Assembly (NCBI GenBank): GCA_027624715.1
Contig: JAQBTV010000006.1
Coordinates: 1-36,120 of the forward strand
Reading direction: 5' to 3'
Length of the DNA stretch: 36,120 nt
From: Pseudomonadota bacterium
GTDB lineage: Bacteria; Pseudomonadota; Gammaproteobacteria; Burkholderiales; Eutrophovitaceae
Shown here: positions 1 through 8,981 of the stretch, piece by piece
Layout: each line of letters starts with the position of its first letter
How positions within the stretch are numbered: the stretch's first letter is position 1
Notes under the pieces: model-generated
The model's database searches: none
Seen by the model: the letters and a program-made list of their open reading frames with translations, nothing else
What the model was told of the DNA's origin: nothing
Made by a program: the position numbers and the translations under genes

Positions 1-416
1 AGAGGACGCTTTCAATCATTAAGCCCGATGCAGTCGAGAAGAATGTAATTGGAAAAGTTTTATCCCGATTTGAAGATGCGGGCTTAAAAATATCAGCGAT
101 GAGGTTTACGGTTTTGTCGAAGGACGATGCGGCAGGCTTTTATGCGGTTCACAAGAATCGTTCGTTTTTTAATGATTTGGTTGAATTTATGACCTCTGGA
201 CCAGTTTGTATTCAGGTTCTTGAAGGCGAGGACGCGATTAAGAAAAATAGAGATTTAATGGGCGCAACTGATCCTACGAAAGCAGATAAAGGCACTATAC
301 GGGCTGATTTTGCGGTGAGTATTGATGCTAATGCTGTTCACGGATCTGATTCAATGGAAAATGCTGCGATTGAGATCGCATACTTTTTCCCCAACATGAA
401 CGTTTACAAGCGTTAA
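1..416 (+). CDS. ndk: Nucleoside diphosphate kinase (5' end cut by window edge)
   Basis: Transfers the gamma-phosphate of ATP to NDPs through a phospho-histidine, balancing cytosolic NTP/dNTP pools. The frame is open from base 3 and begins [17 protein letters not shown], the canonical Ndk N-terminus one residue after the usual MAIE. The first two bases (ag) fit the end of a GAG codon, so only about four codons are missing. The active-site histidine is visible in NAVHGSDS (codon at 339-341), and the C-terminal signature [11 protein letters not shown] is complete. The first ATG inside the window, at 99, is internal (Met in LKISAMRF) and is not the start. rlmN begins 4 bp after the stop, the usual proteobacterial ndk-rlmN pairing. 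Identification is firm from the family motifs. Confidence 0.96.
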   Translation, partial: RTLSIIKPDAVEKNVIGKVLSRFEDAGLKISAMRFTVLSKDDAAGFYAVHKNRSFFNDLVEFMTSGPVCIQVLEGEDAIKKNRDLMGATDPTKADKGTIRADFAVSIDANAVHGSDSMENAAIEIAYFFPNMNVYKR

Positions 417-420
417 TTTA

Positions 421-1590
421 ATGTCAGAGAAGACCAATCTTCTTGATCTAGACCGTGGTCAACTCGCTGAGTTTCTCAAAGGGATTGGTGAGAATTCATT
501 TCGTTCTCAACAACTGTTCAGGTGGATTCACCAGCGCGGTGTTGTTGACCTTAACTTGATGACGGATCTTTCCAAGTCCTTAAGAGATAAACTTGGCGAA
601 CTTGTTACGATTAAAGTCCCTAAGTTTGGTCATGAGAATCGTTCAGATGATGGCACGCTCAAGTGGTTATTTCCGGTTGATAATGCAAATTCGGTTGAAG
701 CTGTCTTCATACCAGAGAAGGGGCGCGGAACTTTATGCGTTTCATCCCAAGCTGGGTGCGCGTTGGAGTGTGCTTTTTGTGCGACTGGTCGCGAAGGGTT
801 CAACCGGAACCTTAAAGTGTCTGAAATTATTGGTCAACTTTGGTTGGCGCAAAATAGATTCCCTCAATCCGATGGCTCATCAGCGAGACTTGACGGTGCC
901 GATGCATCGCGCCCCGTATCTAATGTTGTTCTCATGGGTATGGGTGAACCGCTAACCAACTATGACAACGTAGTTCACGCAGTTCGAATTATGCTGGATG
1001 ACTTTGCGTATGGCCTCTCTCGTAGGCGGGTAACAGTTTCTACGTCCGGAATTGTTCCGAACATTGACCGTTTGAGAGAGGATTGTCCGGTATCGCTCGC
1101 AGTTTCTCTTCATGCTCCTAACGATGAATTGAGAAGTAAGATCGTTCCAATTAATAAAAAATATCCAATAGTTGATTTGATGGAGGCGTGTAAGCGATAC
1201 ACTGATAGCTCAAAGGGGGAAATTATTTCAGGTGTTAAGTGGCAGCGCCGGGGATCACCTCGTGATTTTGTCACCTTTGAATACATCATGCTCGATGGAG
1301 TTAACGATTTGGCGGAGCATGCTAGACAATTAATTAACGTGACGAGGGGCGTTCCTTGTAAGTTTAATTTAATTCCGTTTAACCCTTTTAATGACTCGGG
1401 TTTTAATCGTAGCTCGGCACAGGTGGTCTCTAATTTTCAAAAAATACTTATGAATGCGGGCTTGGTGACTACGGTTAGAAAGACTCGAGGTGATGATATT
1501 GCTGGGGCTTGTGGTCAGTTGGCTGGCAAAGTGAAAAATCGTCGAACACCTCGAGGAGATGTTAATCCGACATTGACGGCGTTAATTTAA
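421..1590 (+). CDS. rlmN: Dual-specificity 23S rRNA/tRNA adenine-C2 methyltransferase RlmN
   Basis: Radical-SAM enzyme that, by family knowledge, makes 2-methyladenosine at A2503 of 23S rRNA and at A37 of some tRNAs. Seen here: the 4Fe-4S motif CxxxCxxC at C113, C117 and C120 ([11 protein letters not shown]), the SAM-binding MGMGEPL near 172-178, and the C-terminal methyl-carrying cysteine C364 in [13 protein letters not shown]. At 389 residues it is slightly longer than E. coli RlmN. Part of the extra length is a Lys/Arg/Ser-rich insertion at about residues 261-279, between CKRY and PRDFVTFEY. The start lies 4 bp after ndk, so the two are probably co-transcribed. The pilF and rodZ genes that often follow rlmN are absent; ispG comes next after 32 bp. 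Confidence 0.96.
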   Translation: MSEKTNLLDLDRGQLAEFLKGIGENSFRSQQLFRWIHQRGVVDLNLMTDLSKSLRDKLGELVTIKVPKFGHENRSDDGTLKWLFPVDNANSVEAVFIPEKGRGTLCVSSQAGCALECAFCATGREGFNRNLKVSEIIGQLWLAQNRFPQSDGSSARLDGADASRPVSNVVLMGMGEPLTNYDNVVHAVRIMLDDFAYGLSRRRVTVSTSGIVPNIDRLREDCPVSLAVSLHAPNDELRSKIVPINKKYPIVDLMEACKRYTDSSKGEIISGVKWQRRGSPRDFVTFEYIMLDGVNDLAEHARQLINVTRGVPCKFNLIPFNPFNDSGFNRSSAQVVSNFQKILMNAGLVTTVRKTRGDDIAGACGQLAGKVKNRRTPRGDVNPTLTALI

Positions 1591-1622
1591 ATACGCCTCA
1601 TCTTATTGGTCTTTGGCGAGTT

Positions 1623-2840
1623 ATGAATAAAATACTGAGAAGAAAAACTAATACTGTTCACGTGGGCTCTGTCATGGTTGGCGGCGGTCAGCCCATAGTA
1701 GTTCAAGCGATGACCGATACGGATACGGCGGATGTCTTGGCCACGGTCTCCCAAATTATTGATTTGCACGCATCTGGTTCGGAGATCGTGCGGGTTACTG
1801 TTAATACAGTCGAAGCCGCGGCGGCAGTACCTCGCATCAAAGAGGCATTAGCAAAAAAAGGGATTGACTGTCCTCTAGTGGGTGACTTTCACTTCAATGG
1901 TCATCGGCTTTTAAAAGAACACCCGGAGTGTGCCGAATCATTAGATAAATATCGTATTAATCCGGGTAATGTGGGTAGAGGAAGCAAAAAGGATAGTCAG
2001 TTTGCTTCTATTATAGAGTATGCCTGCCGATTCAATAAACCCATCAGAATTGGTGCTAACTGGGGGAGTTTAGACCAGGTTCAGTTAAGTAGGTTGATGG
2101 ATGACAATGCTGCAAAAGAGGTGCCCTTAAGTAATGAAGGGCTTGTGCGCGAGGCGCTCATTTCATCTGCTATTCAAAGCGCTCAGTTGGCTGAGTCAAT
2201 TGGTTTGAGTCACGATAAGATTATTATTTCTTGTAAGGTTAGCGATGTGCAAGAGCTTGTAACTGTTTACCGGGATTTGAGTCTTAGAACTGATCACCCG
2301 CTTCATCTTGGCTTAACCGAGGCTGGAATGGGTAGTAAAGGAATCGTCTCGTCTAGTGCGGCATTGGCTATTTTGCTTCAAGAGGGAATCGGAGATACGA
2401 TTCGAATCTCTCTCACTCCAGAACCAGGCGGAGATCGCGTAGAGGAAGTACACGTTGCTCAAGAATTATTACAGACTATGGGTATTCGATCATTTATGCC
2501 GCTTGTAATATCTTGCCCTGGATGTGGACGCACCTCGAGTGATTACTTTCAAATACTGGCAAAGGATATTCAAGCGTTTTTGAGGGAACAAATGCCTCAT
2601 TGGAAAAAGCAATATCAGGGGGTTGAGGAGATGAAGGTTGCTGTGATGGGTTGTGTTGTAAATGGCCCGGGCGAGAGTAAAAATGCGAATATAGGTATCA
2701 GTTTGCCTGGCTCTGGCGAAAATCCCGTCGCACCCGTTTATGTCGATGGTAATAAAGTCACAACGTTGAGAGGAGTAACGATTGCGCAAGAGTTTGAAGG
2801 TATTGTGCAAAAGTATGTCCGCGAAACATATGGGAGTTAA
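1623..2840 (+). CDS. ispG: 4-hydroxy-3-methylbut-2-enyl diphosphate synthase (flavodoxin)
   Basis: Penultimate enzyme of the MEP isoprenoid pathway. It reductively opens MEcPP to HMBPP with a 4Fe-4S cluster fed by flavodoxin. The cluster ligands are visible: C298 and C301 in [11 protein letters not shown], and C344 in [13 protein letters not shown], with the conserved Glu at 351. The N-terminal TIM-barrel part begins [20 protein letters not shown], so the ATG at 1623 leaves the usual short leader. At 405 residues it is longer than E. coli IspG (372), as is typical of betaproteobacterial enzymes, which carry extra sequence between barrel and Fe-S domain. dxr at 21829 is a second pathway gene in the window. 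Confidence 0.96.
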   Translation: MNKILRRKTNTVHVGSVMVGGGQPIVVQAMTDTDTADVLATVSQIIDLHASGSEIVRVTVNTVEAAAAVPRIKEALAKKGIDCPLVGDFHFNGHRLLKEHPECAESLDKYRINPGNVGRGSKKDSQFASIIEYACRFNKPIRIGANWGSLDQVQLSRLMDDNAAKEVPLSNEGLVREALISSAIQSAQLAESIGLSHDKIIISCKVSDVQELVTVYRDLSLRTDHPLHLGLTEAGMGSKGIVSSSAALAILLQEGIGDTIRISLTPEPGGDRVEEVHVAQELLQTMGIRSFMPLVISCPGCGRTSSDYFQILAKDIQAFLREQMPHWKKQYQGVEEMKVAVMGCVVNGPGESKNANIGISLPGSGENPVAPVYVDGNKVTTLRGVTIAQEFEGIVQKYVRETYGS

Positions 2841-2903
2841 TGTTGCCATTAAGGATGTAGCCAAACTGTGGGTTGCTGAGTAGATTTTTGGATGAGTATA
2901 CGT

Positions 2904-4190
2904 ATGGATAAGATTCAAGCGATTCGTGGAATGAATGATATTCTTCCCGAAGAAAGTTACCAGTGGGAATGGATTGAGTCTCGTATTAGAAAGTGGTTGG
3001 CAATGTTTGGGTATCAAAATATTCGAACACCGATCCTTGAAAGAACAGATCTTTTCGTACGGTCGATCGGAACGGCAACGGATATTGTTGAAAAGGAAAT
3101 GTATACCTTCATGGATACATTAAACGGTGATTCTTTGACGCTGCGCCCAGAAGGTACTGCTTCGGCAGTGCGTGCAGCCATACAACACAATATGACGTAC
3201 GGTGATGCCCGCAGATTGTACTACTACGGCCCTATGTTTCGGCACGAGCGGCCACAGAAAGGTCGTTTCCGGCAGTTTCATCAAGTCGGGGTAGAGGCCC
3301 TTGGTTTTGAAGGTCCGGATATTGATGCGGAACACGTCTTGATGGCTTCAGAACTTTGGAGAAGCTTAGGGATAGCTATTGGGGAAGTTAGATTAGAGAT
3401 TAATTCTTTAGGTAGCAAAGAAGACCGTGGCAAATATCGTGAGTCGCTAGTGACTTTTTTAAAGGTAAACGAGACGCTTTTGGATGAGGACTCTCGGAGA
3501 CGGATCAATATAAATCCATTGAGGGTCCTTGATAGTAAAAATCCAGAAATGCAAAAGCTTGTGTCGTCTGCTCCGAAATTGCTGGAATACTTGTCAACTG
3601 AGTCGATCGATAAGATGGAGCGGTTCAAGTTGTTTCTGGAAAATGCTGGAATTGAATATTTAGTTAATCCAAATCTTGTGAGAGGTTTAGATTACTACAA
3701 CGACGTTGTATATGAATGGAAGACGGATTTTCTAGGTGCTCAGGGAACCATTTGCGCGGGTGGTCGATACGATATCTTGGCCGAGCAAATAGGTGGTAAA
3801 CCCATACCAGCTTGCGGCTTTGCTTTGGGTGTCGAGCGTGTACTAGCTACTCTTGAGAGTTGTAGTGTTTTGATTCCAAAAATAACCCCAGACGTCTATG
3901 TGGTGTCTGCTGATGAAAAAGCTCAGCTTTATGCTTGGGATGTTTGTCGGGAATTGCGTGATAATGGTCTTAAAGTAATACTGCATTGCGGTGGTGGTGC
4001 GTTAAAATCTCAAATGAAGAAAGCTGATATGAGTGGCGCCAATTTTGCTATCATCATTGGTAATAGTGAGATGGCTAGGAAAAGAATTTCCTTGAAATCT
4101 CTTCGTGGTGCGAAGATGGCTATGGCGGACCAACAACAAGACTTGAGTGTGACTGACGCGATTAGCAGAATTCGTGGAAGTGATGTTTAG
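2904..4190 (+). CDS. hisS: Histidyl-tRNA synthetase
   Basis: Class II synthetase charging tRNA-His. Seen: IQAIRGMNDILPEES at the N-terminus, motif 2 in YYYGPMFRHERPQKGRFRQ, the histidine-binding LVRGLDYYNDVVYEW, motif 3 in CGFALGVERVL, and a C-terminal anticodon-binding domain (VYVVSADEKAQ onward). An in-frame ATG at 2892 would add four residues (MSIR). I prefer 2904 because MDKIQAIRGMND matches the usual family start and a GAG lies 7 bp upstream. The upstream choice stays possible. The 51-63 bp gap after ispG shows no obvious signal, and yfgM follows after 27 bp. The catalytic motifs are intact, unlike those of the paralogue HisZ at 11305. Confidence 0.95.
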   Translation: MDKIQAIRGMNDILPEESYQWEWIESRIRKWLAMFGYQNIRTPILERTDLFVRSIGTATDIVEKEMYTFMDTLNGDSLTLRPEGTASAVRAAIQHNMTYGDARRLYYYGPMFRHERPQKGRFRQFHQVGVEALGFEGPDIDAEHVLMASELWRSLGIAIGEVRLEINSLGSKEDRGKYRESLVTFLKVNETLLDEDSRRRININPLRVLDSKNPEMQKLVSSAPKLLEYLSTESIDKMERFKLFLENAGIEYLVNPNLVRGLDYYNDVVYEWKTDFLGAQGTICAGGRYDILAEQIGGKPIPACGFALGVERVLATLESCSVLIPKITPDVYVVSADEKAQLYAWDVCRELRDNGLKVILHCGGGALKSQMKKADMSGANFAIIIGNSEMARKRISLKSLRGAKMAMADQQQDLSVTDAISRIRGSDV

Positions 4191-4217
4191 ACATAGAAAT
4201 AAATTAGGTAATTAATT

Positions 4218-4853
4218 ATGGCAGTTTTTGACGCAGACGAGCAGGAACAGGTAGATGCAATAAAGCAGTTTTGGCGTGCTTACGGGAACGTGGTGATCAT
4301 GGTAGTGCTCGCGGTAGCAATTGGGTTTGGCGGCATGAAATGGTGGCAACATCAAAAGTTTATCAAGGCGCAATCAGCGTCCGCGACATTTAACAAACTT
4401 GAGGCTGCGGAAACTGGGGATGAGGTGGATTTAGTGGATTCCTTATCCAAAGAGCTTATTGTTGATTATGGTGGGACATACTACGCTGATTTGGCTCGAC
4501 TGAATCTCGCGAAGGCAGTTAGTGACAATGGTGACTATAAGCAGGCGATTGATCTTATTCAAGGCGTTATTGCAGACCATCGTGATGCGAGTTTGGTTTC
4601 ATTAGCAAAACTGCGCCTCTCCGCGCTGTATTTGATAACAGAACAATTTGATTTGGCAATGAGTATTCTCGATGGTGATGCTGATTCATCCATGTCTGGT
4701 TTGTTTGCGGACATGCGGGGGGATATCTACGCAGCTCAGAAATTAAACGATAAAGCCCGCGCAGCTTATGAGGAGGCACTTGATCGACTCCCAGAGGGCA
4801 ATCCATGGGTCGATATCGTTCAAATCAAGATTGATAGTTTAAGTTCGCAGTGA
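4218..4853 (+). CDS. yfgM: YfgM-like ancillary SecYEG translocon subunit (TPR protein)
   Basis: A single-pass inner-membrane protein with a periplasmic tetratricopeptide domain. In E. coli, YfgM binds SecYEG together with the chaperone PpiD and helps secreted proteins fold. Seen: a short acidic cytosolic N-terminus (DADEQEQVDAIKQFW), one hydrophobic segment at about residues 23-43, then helical repeats rich in Ala, Leu and Asp (YADLARLNLAKAV, LAKLRLSALYL, GDIYAAQKLNDKARAAYEEAL) typical of TPR_21/DUF2133 proteins. At 211 residues it is the normal size. It overlaps bamB by GTGA, so translation is probably coupled. Function is transferred from the family and from the conserved hisS-yfgM-bamB-der order. 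Confidence 0.88.
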   Translation: MAVFDADEQEQVDAIKQFWRAYGNVVIMVVLAVAIGFGGMKWWQHQKFIKAQSASATFNKLEAAETGDEVDLVDSLSKELIVDYGGTYYADLARLNLAKAVSDNGDYKQAIDLIQGVIADHRDASLVSLAKLRLSALYLITEQFDLAMSILDGDADSSMSGLFADMRGDIYAAQKLNDKARAAYEEALDRLPEGNPWVDIVQIKIDSLSSQ

Positions 4854-5980
4854 AAATTTTTATTACCGGCTTAGCGATTTTATCGCTCCTCTTGGCAGCT
4901 GCATGTGCCGCGCCGGGTCGAGAACCCGCAGATCTTCCAAAATTTGAACAAAGAGTGTCGCTACAAAAAATTTGGAATAACTCTTTGGGTAATCCTCGTG
5001 GGGGAATATTGTCTCCTATTGCTGTGGCAGATCGAGTGTGCGGGGCTTCAGCTCGATCGATCTCGTGTTTCAACTGGGAGACAGGACGAGTATTATTCGA
5101 AACGAAAATTGAACAGCAAATTTCTGGTGGCGTGGGTGCTGCAGATAGAGATATTATTGTTGGTGGAGAAGACGGTGTAGTTACACTGGTTGATGCTAGC
5201 GGTTCGGTGAAATGGGAGTCAAGCGTGCGTAATTCGGTCACCGGTGCTCCTCTAGCCGTTGGCGGTGTAGTCGTTGTTCGTGATGTTCAGGGGAGATTGG
5301 TTGCCTTGGATCGTGCAACGGGCACTTTCAAATGGGATTTTCAGGTGCCTAGTCAAAGTCTGATTTTGCGTGCTAATCCGGGGTTGGCAATTGGAGTGAA
5401 AGAATCAATCGTGGCCGGGTTCCATGGGGGTGTCGCGATGAATCTTGGAAGTGCTACGGGGAATGAATTGTGGGGTGTAAATGTCTCCATTCCTTCTGGG
5501 GATAATGATCTTGAGCGCATATCGGATGTTGTTGGAACTCCCATAGTTTTGGAAGAAGCGGTTTGTATGGCGACGTTCCAAGGCAGAGCCGCTTGTTTTG
5601 ACTTAGAAAAAGGGCGTCAGAATTGGAGCGTTAAGGTTTCAGCTGTGGGCAGTTTAGGTTTTGACAGTGATAAGATTTTTGTATCTGACTCAATCGGCCA
5701 CATTATGGCTCTGGATCGTAAAACAGGTGCCTTGTTGTGGCGTAACGAATCGTTCCAATATCGCAATATATCCGGTCCTTCATCACTTGGGCCTTGGGTA
5801 ATAGTTGGAGATCTGGATGGAGTGATTTCCCTATTAGACTCGGCTGACGGTTCCTTTGCAGGAAGGGTTAAAACAGACGGCAGCCCCATTTTGACTAATC
5901 CACTGGTAATCGGAGACAAAGTCTTTGTGCAAACGTCTGAGGGTAATTTGTATGCCTTCGGTATCGACCAACATCTCTGA
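4850..5980 (+). CDS. bamB: Outer-membrane assembly lipoprotein BamB
   Basis: Outer-membrane lipoprotein subunit of the BAM complex that contacts the BamA POTRA domains; bamA is at 24406 in this window. It has a GTG start at 4850, overlapping the yfgM stop. The signal peptide is hydrophobic and ends in LLAAAC, so the lipidated cysteine is Cys19. Residue +2 is Ala, not Asp, which fits sorting to the outer membrane. The mature part shows repeated PQQ-type beta-propeller blades: CFNWETGRVLFETKIE, TLVDASGSVKWESSV, ALDRATGTFKWDFQV, CFDLEKGRQNWSVKV, ALDRKTGALLWRNES. Length 376 is typical. No separate Shine-Dalgarno is clear, so translational coupling is likely. Confidence 0.93.
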   Translation: MKIFITGLAILSLLLAAACAAPGREPADLPKFEQRVSLQKIWNNSLGNPRGGILSPIAVADRVCGASARSISCFNWETGRVLFETKIEQQISGGVGAADRDIIVGGEDGVVTLVDASGSVKWESSVRNSVTGAPLAVGGVVVVRDVQGRLVALDRATGTFKWDFQVPSQSLILRANPGLAIGVKESIVAGFHGGVAMNLGSATGNELWGVNVSIPSGDNDLERISDVVGTPIVLEEAVCMATFQGRAACFDLEKGRQNWSVKVSAVGSLGFDSDKIFVSDSIGHIMALDRKTGALLWRNESFQYRNISGPSSLGPWVIVGDLDGVISLLDSADGSFAGRVKTDGSPILTNPLVIGDKVFVQTSEGNLYAFGIDQHL

Positions 5981-6018
5981 TTGCGGGTTAATGGTCGTCG
6001 ATTCTCGGCGTTAAATTT

Positions 6019-7380
6019 ATGACTATGTCAAGAACAGTAGCAATTGTCGGTAGACCAAATGTTGGGAAGTCGACACTATTCAATCGGTTAACTCGAACCA
6101 GAAACGCCATAGTGGGCAGTCAACCCGGATTAACGCGAGATCGACACTACGGTATTGTAAAAACACAACGGTCAAAGTTTATTGTTGTTGATACTGGTGG
6201 GCTTGAGTTTGATAAGGATCTCACGCGAGGTATATTCGGTGAAATGGCCAAACAGGCGGCGCAAGCCGTCGATGAAAGTGATTTAACTCTTTTTATTGTT
6301 GATTTACGAGCAGGCCTTATCAACGAAGATCTACTCATCGCTGATCAACTACGTAGGTCTGGAAGACCTCTGTGGGTGATTGCGAATAAGGGAGAGGGGG
6401 CGCGTTCGAGTTTAGCTTTGGCTGAATTTTACGAGCTTGGATTGGGTGAACCTCGGATAATCTCTGCTGCGCACGGCGATGGAGTATCAGACCTTATCTC
6501 AGAGATTGAGACTGAGTTTCAATCGGACTTGGAAGAAGACGTCACGGCTCAAAATGAGCTTGAAGACAGGCATCCAGTTATGGCGATTATAGGGAGACCC
6601 AATGTTGGGAAATCGACGTTGGTTAATTCTATCCTCGGCGAGGAACGAGTCATTGCGTTTGATAAGCCAGGGACAACGCGAGATGCTATAGAAATTGAGT
6701 TTCAGAGAGAGGGGAGAGACTACACCATCATTGATACGGCAGGAGTGCGTAAAAGAGGGAAGGTTAATGAGGTGATTGAGAAGTTCTCCGTCATTAAAGC
6801 CCTCCAGGCGATGGAGGAGTCAAATGTCGTTGTTTTGGTTATTGATGGAACAGAGGGTATATCAGATCAAGATGTTAATCTGGCTGCGTTTGCGGTGGAG
6901 GCTGGTAGAGCGATGGTTGTTGTCATTAACAAGTGGGACATTTGTGACGAAGAAGCTAGGGAAGTCGTTGATAGAACATACCGGCGTAAATTGCGGTTTT
7001 TAGATTTTGCTAAAGTGCACCATATTTCTGCAACCGCAGGCTCCGGTATTACTGGTTTGTTACGGTCAGTAGACACTGCATTTAAGTCTTCGAGAATGAA
7101 TCTGCCGACGCCGCAATTAACGCGAGTGCTTAAGACAGCGACTGAGCGCCAATCGCCTCCACGTAAGGGATACAATCGACCGAAGCTGCGTTATGCGCAT
7201 CAAGGAGGGATTAATCCTCCCTTGGTTGTTATCCATGGTAATTCAATTGAGGGTGTACCGGAGAGTTACCGGAGGTATTTGGAGAGTTCATTTACCACAG
7301 CTTTCAAACTTCAAGGGGCGCAGGTTAGGGTAATCTTCAAACAAGGGACTAATCCGTTTTCGAAGAGAAGTAAACCGTAA
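6019..7380 (+). CDS. der: Ribosome-assembly GTPase Der (EngA), double Era-like GTPase
   Basis: Essential GTPase that assists 50S subunit maturation. Two tandem G domains are visible. The first has GRPNVGKST at residues 11-19, DTGG and a degenerate NKGE. The second has GRPNVGKST from residue 192, DTAG and NKWD. A C-terminal KH-like domain follows (PPRKGYNRPKLRYAHQ). The protein ends shortly after TNPFSKRSKP, without the extended tail of E. coli Der, giving 453 residues. The start could be 6019 or the next ATG at 6025 (MSRTVAIVG); neither has a clear ribosome-binding site. The gene lies 38 bp after bamB. The 105 bp that follow carry no gene. Confidence 0.96.
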   Translation: MTMSRTVAIVGRPNVGKSTLFNRLTRTRNAIVGSQPGLTRDRHYGIVKTQRSKFIVVDTGGLEFDKDLTRGIFGEMAKQAAQAVDESDLTLFIVDLRAGLINEDLLIADQLRRSGRPLWVIANKGEGARSSLALAEFYELGLGEPRIISAAHGDGVSDLISEIETEFQSDLEEDVTAQNELEDRHPVMAIIGRPNVGKSTLVNSILGEERVIAFDKPGTTRDAIEIEFQREGRDYTIIDTAGVRKRGKVNEVIEKFSVIKALQAMEESNVVVLVIDGTEGISDQDVNLAAFAVEAGRAMVVVINKWDICDEEAREVVDRTYRRKLRFLDFAKVHHISATAGSGITGLLRSVDTAFKSSRMNLPTPQLTRVLKTATERQSPPRKGYNRPKLRYAHQGGINPPLVVIHGNSIEGVPESYRRYLESSFTTAFKLQGAQVRVIFKQGTNPFSKRSKP

Positions 7381-7485
7381 TATGTTCGTTTTATTTTTTG
7401 TTGTAGTACAATTTGGGTTTTCTCAGGAACGTTTTATATTCTGCTTTGTCCCAAGTTGAGCTGATTGCACCGTTAGGAGTTACAC

Positions 7486-7719
7486 ATGTCGTTGAAAGGG
7501 CAGATGTTACAAGAGCCATTCTTAAACGCTCTACGAAAAGAGCGAGTACAAGTTGCAATTTATCTCGTTAATGGAATCAAGCTTCAGGGTTACGTGGATT
7601 CGTTTGACCAGTACGTTATACTTCTTAAAAGTAATGTTACTCAGATGGTGTATAAGCACGCTGTGTCGACGATTGTTCCATCTAAGGCGGTAGCATTGGA
7701 GCCTGATGAATCGGTTTAA
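7486..7719 (+). CDS. hfq: RNA chaperone Hfq
   Basis: Sm-like hexameric RNA chaperone that pairs small RNAs with mRNAs. Seen: the N-terminal [13 protein letters not shown], the Sm1 motif with [20 protein letters not shown], and the Sm2 motif [11 protein letters not shown]. These contain the proximal-face Q, F and YKH residues. At 77 residues it is close to the minimal Hfq core, with only a short acidic tail (ALEPDESV), so most of the long C-terminal extension of enteric Hfq is missing. GGAG about 8 bp upstream of the ATG supports the start. The 105 bp upstream is AT-rich and holds TACAAT (7407) and TATATT (7435) -10-like hexamers, but no good -35, so I do not call a promoter. Confidence 0.97.
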   Translation: MSLKGQMLQEPFLNALRKERVQVAIYLVNGIKLQGYVDSFDQYVILLKSNVTQMVYKHAVSTIVPSKAVALEPDESV

Positions 7720-7820
7720 GTGGATCTCATGCCAATGGCGAGTGTGCTTTATTGATTTCAAAGCTTCATGTGACTATTTCAATCCTTCTTGTAGGTCCCG
7801 TCAATTGGTGATCATGATTC

Positions 7821-8933
7821 GTGGATAAAGCGATAATCGTTTGTATTGATTTTCGAGACCCGTCATTTGAAGAATCTGTCGAAGAGATAAAGCGTTTAGT
7901 TACGAGTGCTGGAGCCAAGGTCTTGCATATTCTCTCGGGCAAAAGGGATCGTCCAGACGCTGCGATGTATGCCGGCAAAGGTAAAATCGAGGAGCTGGCG
8001 CGGATTGTTACGGAGAATGAGGCTGATTTGGTGGTGTTTAATCATGCGATCTCACCGGTTCAACAAAGAAATATTGAACGCGTCGTTAAATGTAGAACTT
8101 TGGACCGAACTAGCTTGATACTCGACATTTTTGCCCAACGAGCTAAAACGCATGAAGGAAAAGTTCAAGTTGAGTTGGCACAGTTGTCCCATCTGGCAAC
8201 TCGGTTAGTTCGAGGCTGGACGCACTTAGAGCGCCAAAAAGGAGGGATTGGACTGCGAGGTCCGGGTGAGTCGCAGCTAGAAACAGATCGTCGATTATTG
8301 GGTTTTCGTGTTAAATCCTTAAAAAGCAAGTTGGAAGTCATCCAAAGGCAAAGAAAAACGAGACGTAGCAGTAGGAACCGAAGGGGCGTGATTAAAATTT
8401 CATTGGTTGGTTATACAAATGCGGGCAAGTCTAGCTTGTTCAATCGGCTTACTAAGGCAAACGTATTCTCTGCTAATCAATTATTCGCGACTTTAGACAC
8501 AACAACTCGCAAATTTGCGTATGTGAATCAAACTGAGTTCGTGTTGTCAGATACTGTAGGTTTTGTTAGAGATTTGCCGCATTCCTTGGTGGAGGCGTTC
8601 AAGGCGACTTTAGAGGAAACTGCGGATTCGGATTTGTTGTTTCACGTGGTTGATGCCTCTAGTCAGTCAAGAGAATTTGAAATGGAACAAGTTCAAGCCG
8701 TTTTGAAAGAAATTGGGGCAGATAGCGTGCCGCAAATTACGATTTTTAATAAAATAGATCTCACTGAGATCACGCCGGGAATTGATAGGTCCCCATGTGG
8801 TAACATAAGTCAGGTGAGGTTGAGCGCAATAACTGGTGAGGGCGTCGAAGGTCTTAGAGATATTTGTTCCGAACTCTTGGTCTGTTTGCAGCCAAATAAC
8901 ATCGTTGAAAAAACACCTTCTGTCGTTGATTAA
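7821..8933 (+). CDS. hflX: Ribosome-splitting GTPase HflX
   Basis: Obg-HflX superfamily GTPase that, in E. coli, splits stalled or heat-damaged 70S ribosomes. Seen: the HflX N-terminal domain with SGKRDRPDAAMYAGKGK and DRTSLILDIFAQRAKTHEGK, the glycine-rich segment WTHLERQKGGIGLRGPGE, Walker A GYTNAGKS at residues 197-204, DTVGF (G3) and NKID (G4). Length is 370. The start is GTG: an in-frame TGA at 7809-7811 leaves GTG 7821 as the first usable start, and the protein then has the usual N-terminal length. The 101 bp after hfq contain no other gene. The hfq-hflX-hflK-hflC order is conserved across beta- and gammaproteobacteria. Confidence 0.95.
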   Translation: MDKAIIVCIDFRDPSFEESVEEIKRLVTSAGAKVLHILSGKRDRPDAAMYAGKGKIEELARIVTENEADLVVFNHAISPVQQRNIERVVKCRTLDRTSLILDIFAQRAKTHEGKVQVELAQLSHLATRLVRGWTHLERQKGGIGLRGPGESQLETDRRLLGFRVKSLKSKLEVIQRQRKTRRSSRNRRGVIKISLVGYTNAGKSSLFNRLTKANVFSANQLFATLDTTTRKFAYVNQTEFVLSDTVGFVRDLPHSLVEAFKATLEETADSDLLFHVVDASSQSREFEMEQVQAVLKEIGADSVPQITIFNKIDLTEITPGIDRSPCGNISQVRLSAITGEGVEGLRDICSELLVCLQPNNIVEKTPSVVD

Positions 8934-8981
8934 TTAATTTCTTAATATATTTCTTACATACATTTACTGGAATTTAAGCTT

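Noticed and set aside
7381-7485. Promoter for hfq in the der-hfq gap
   Set aside because: TACAAT and TATATT -10-like boxes are present, but no acceptable -35 at 16-18 bp. AT-rich sequence gives such boxes by chance.
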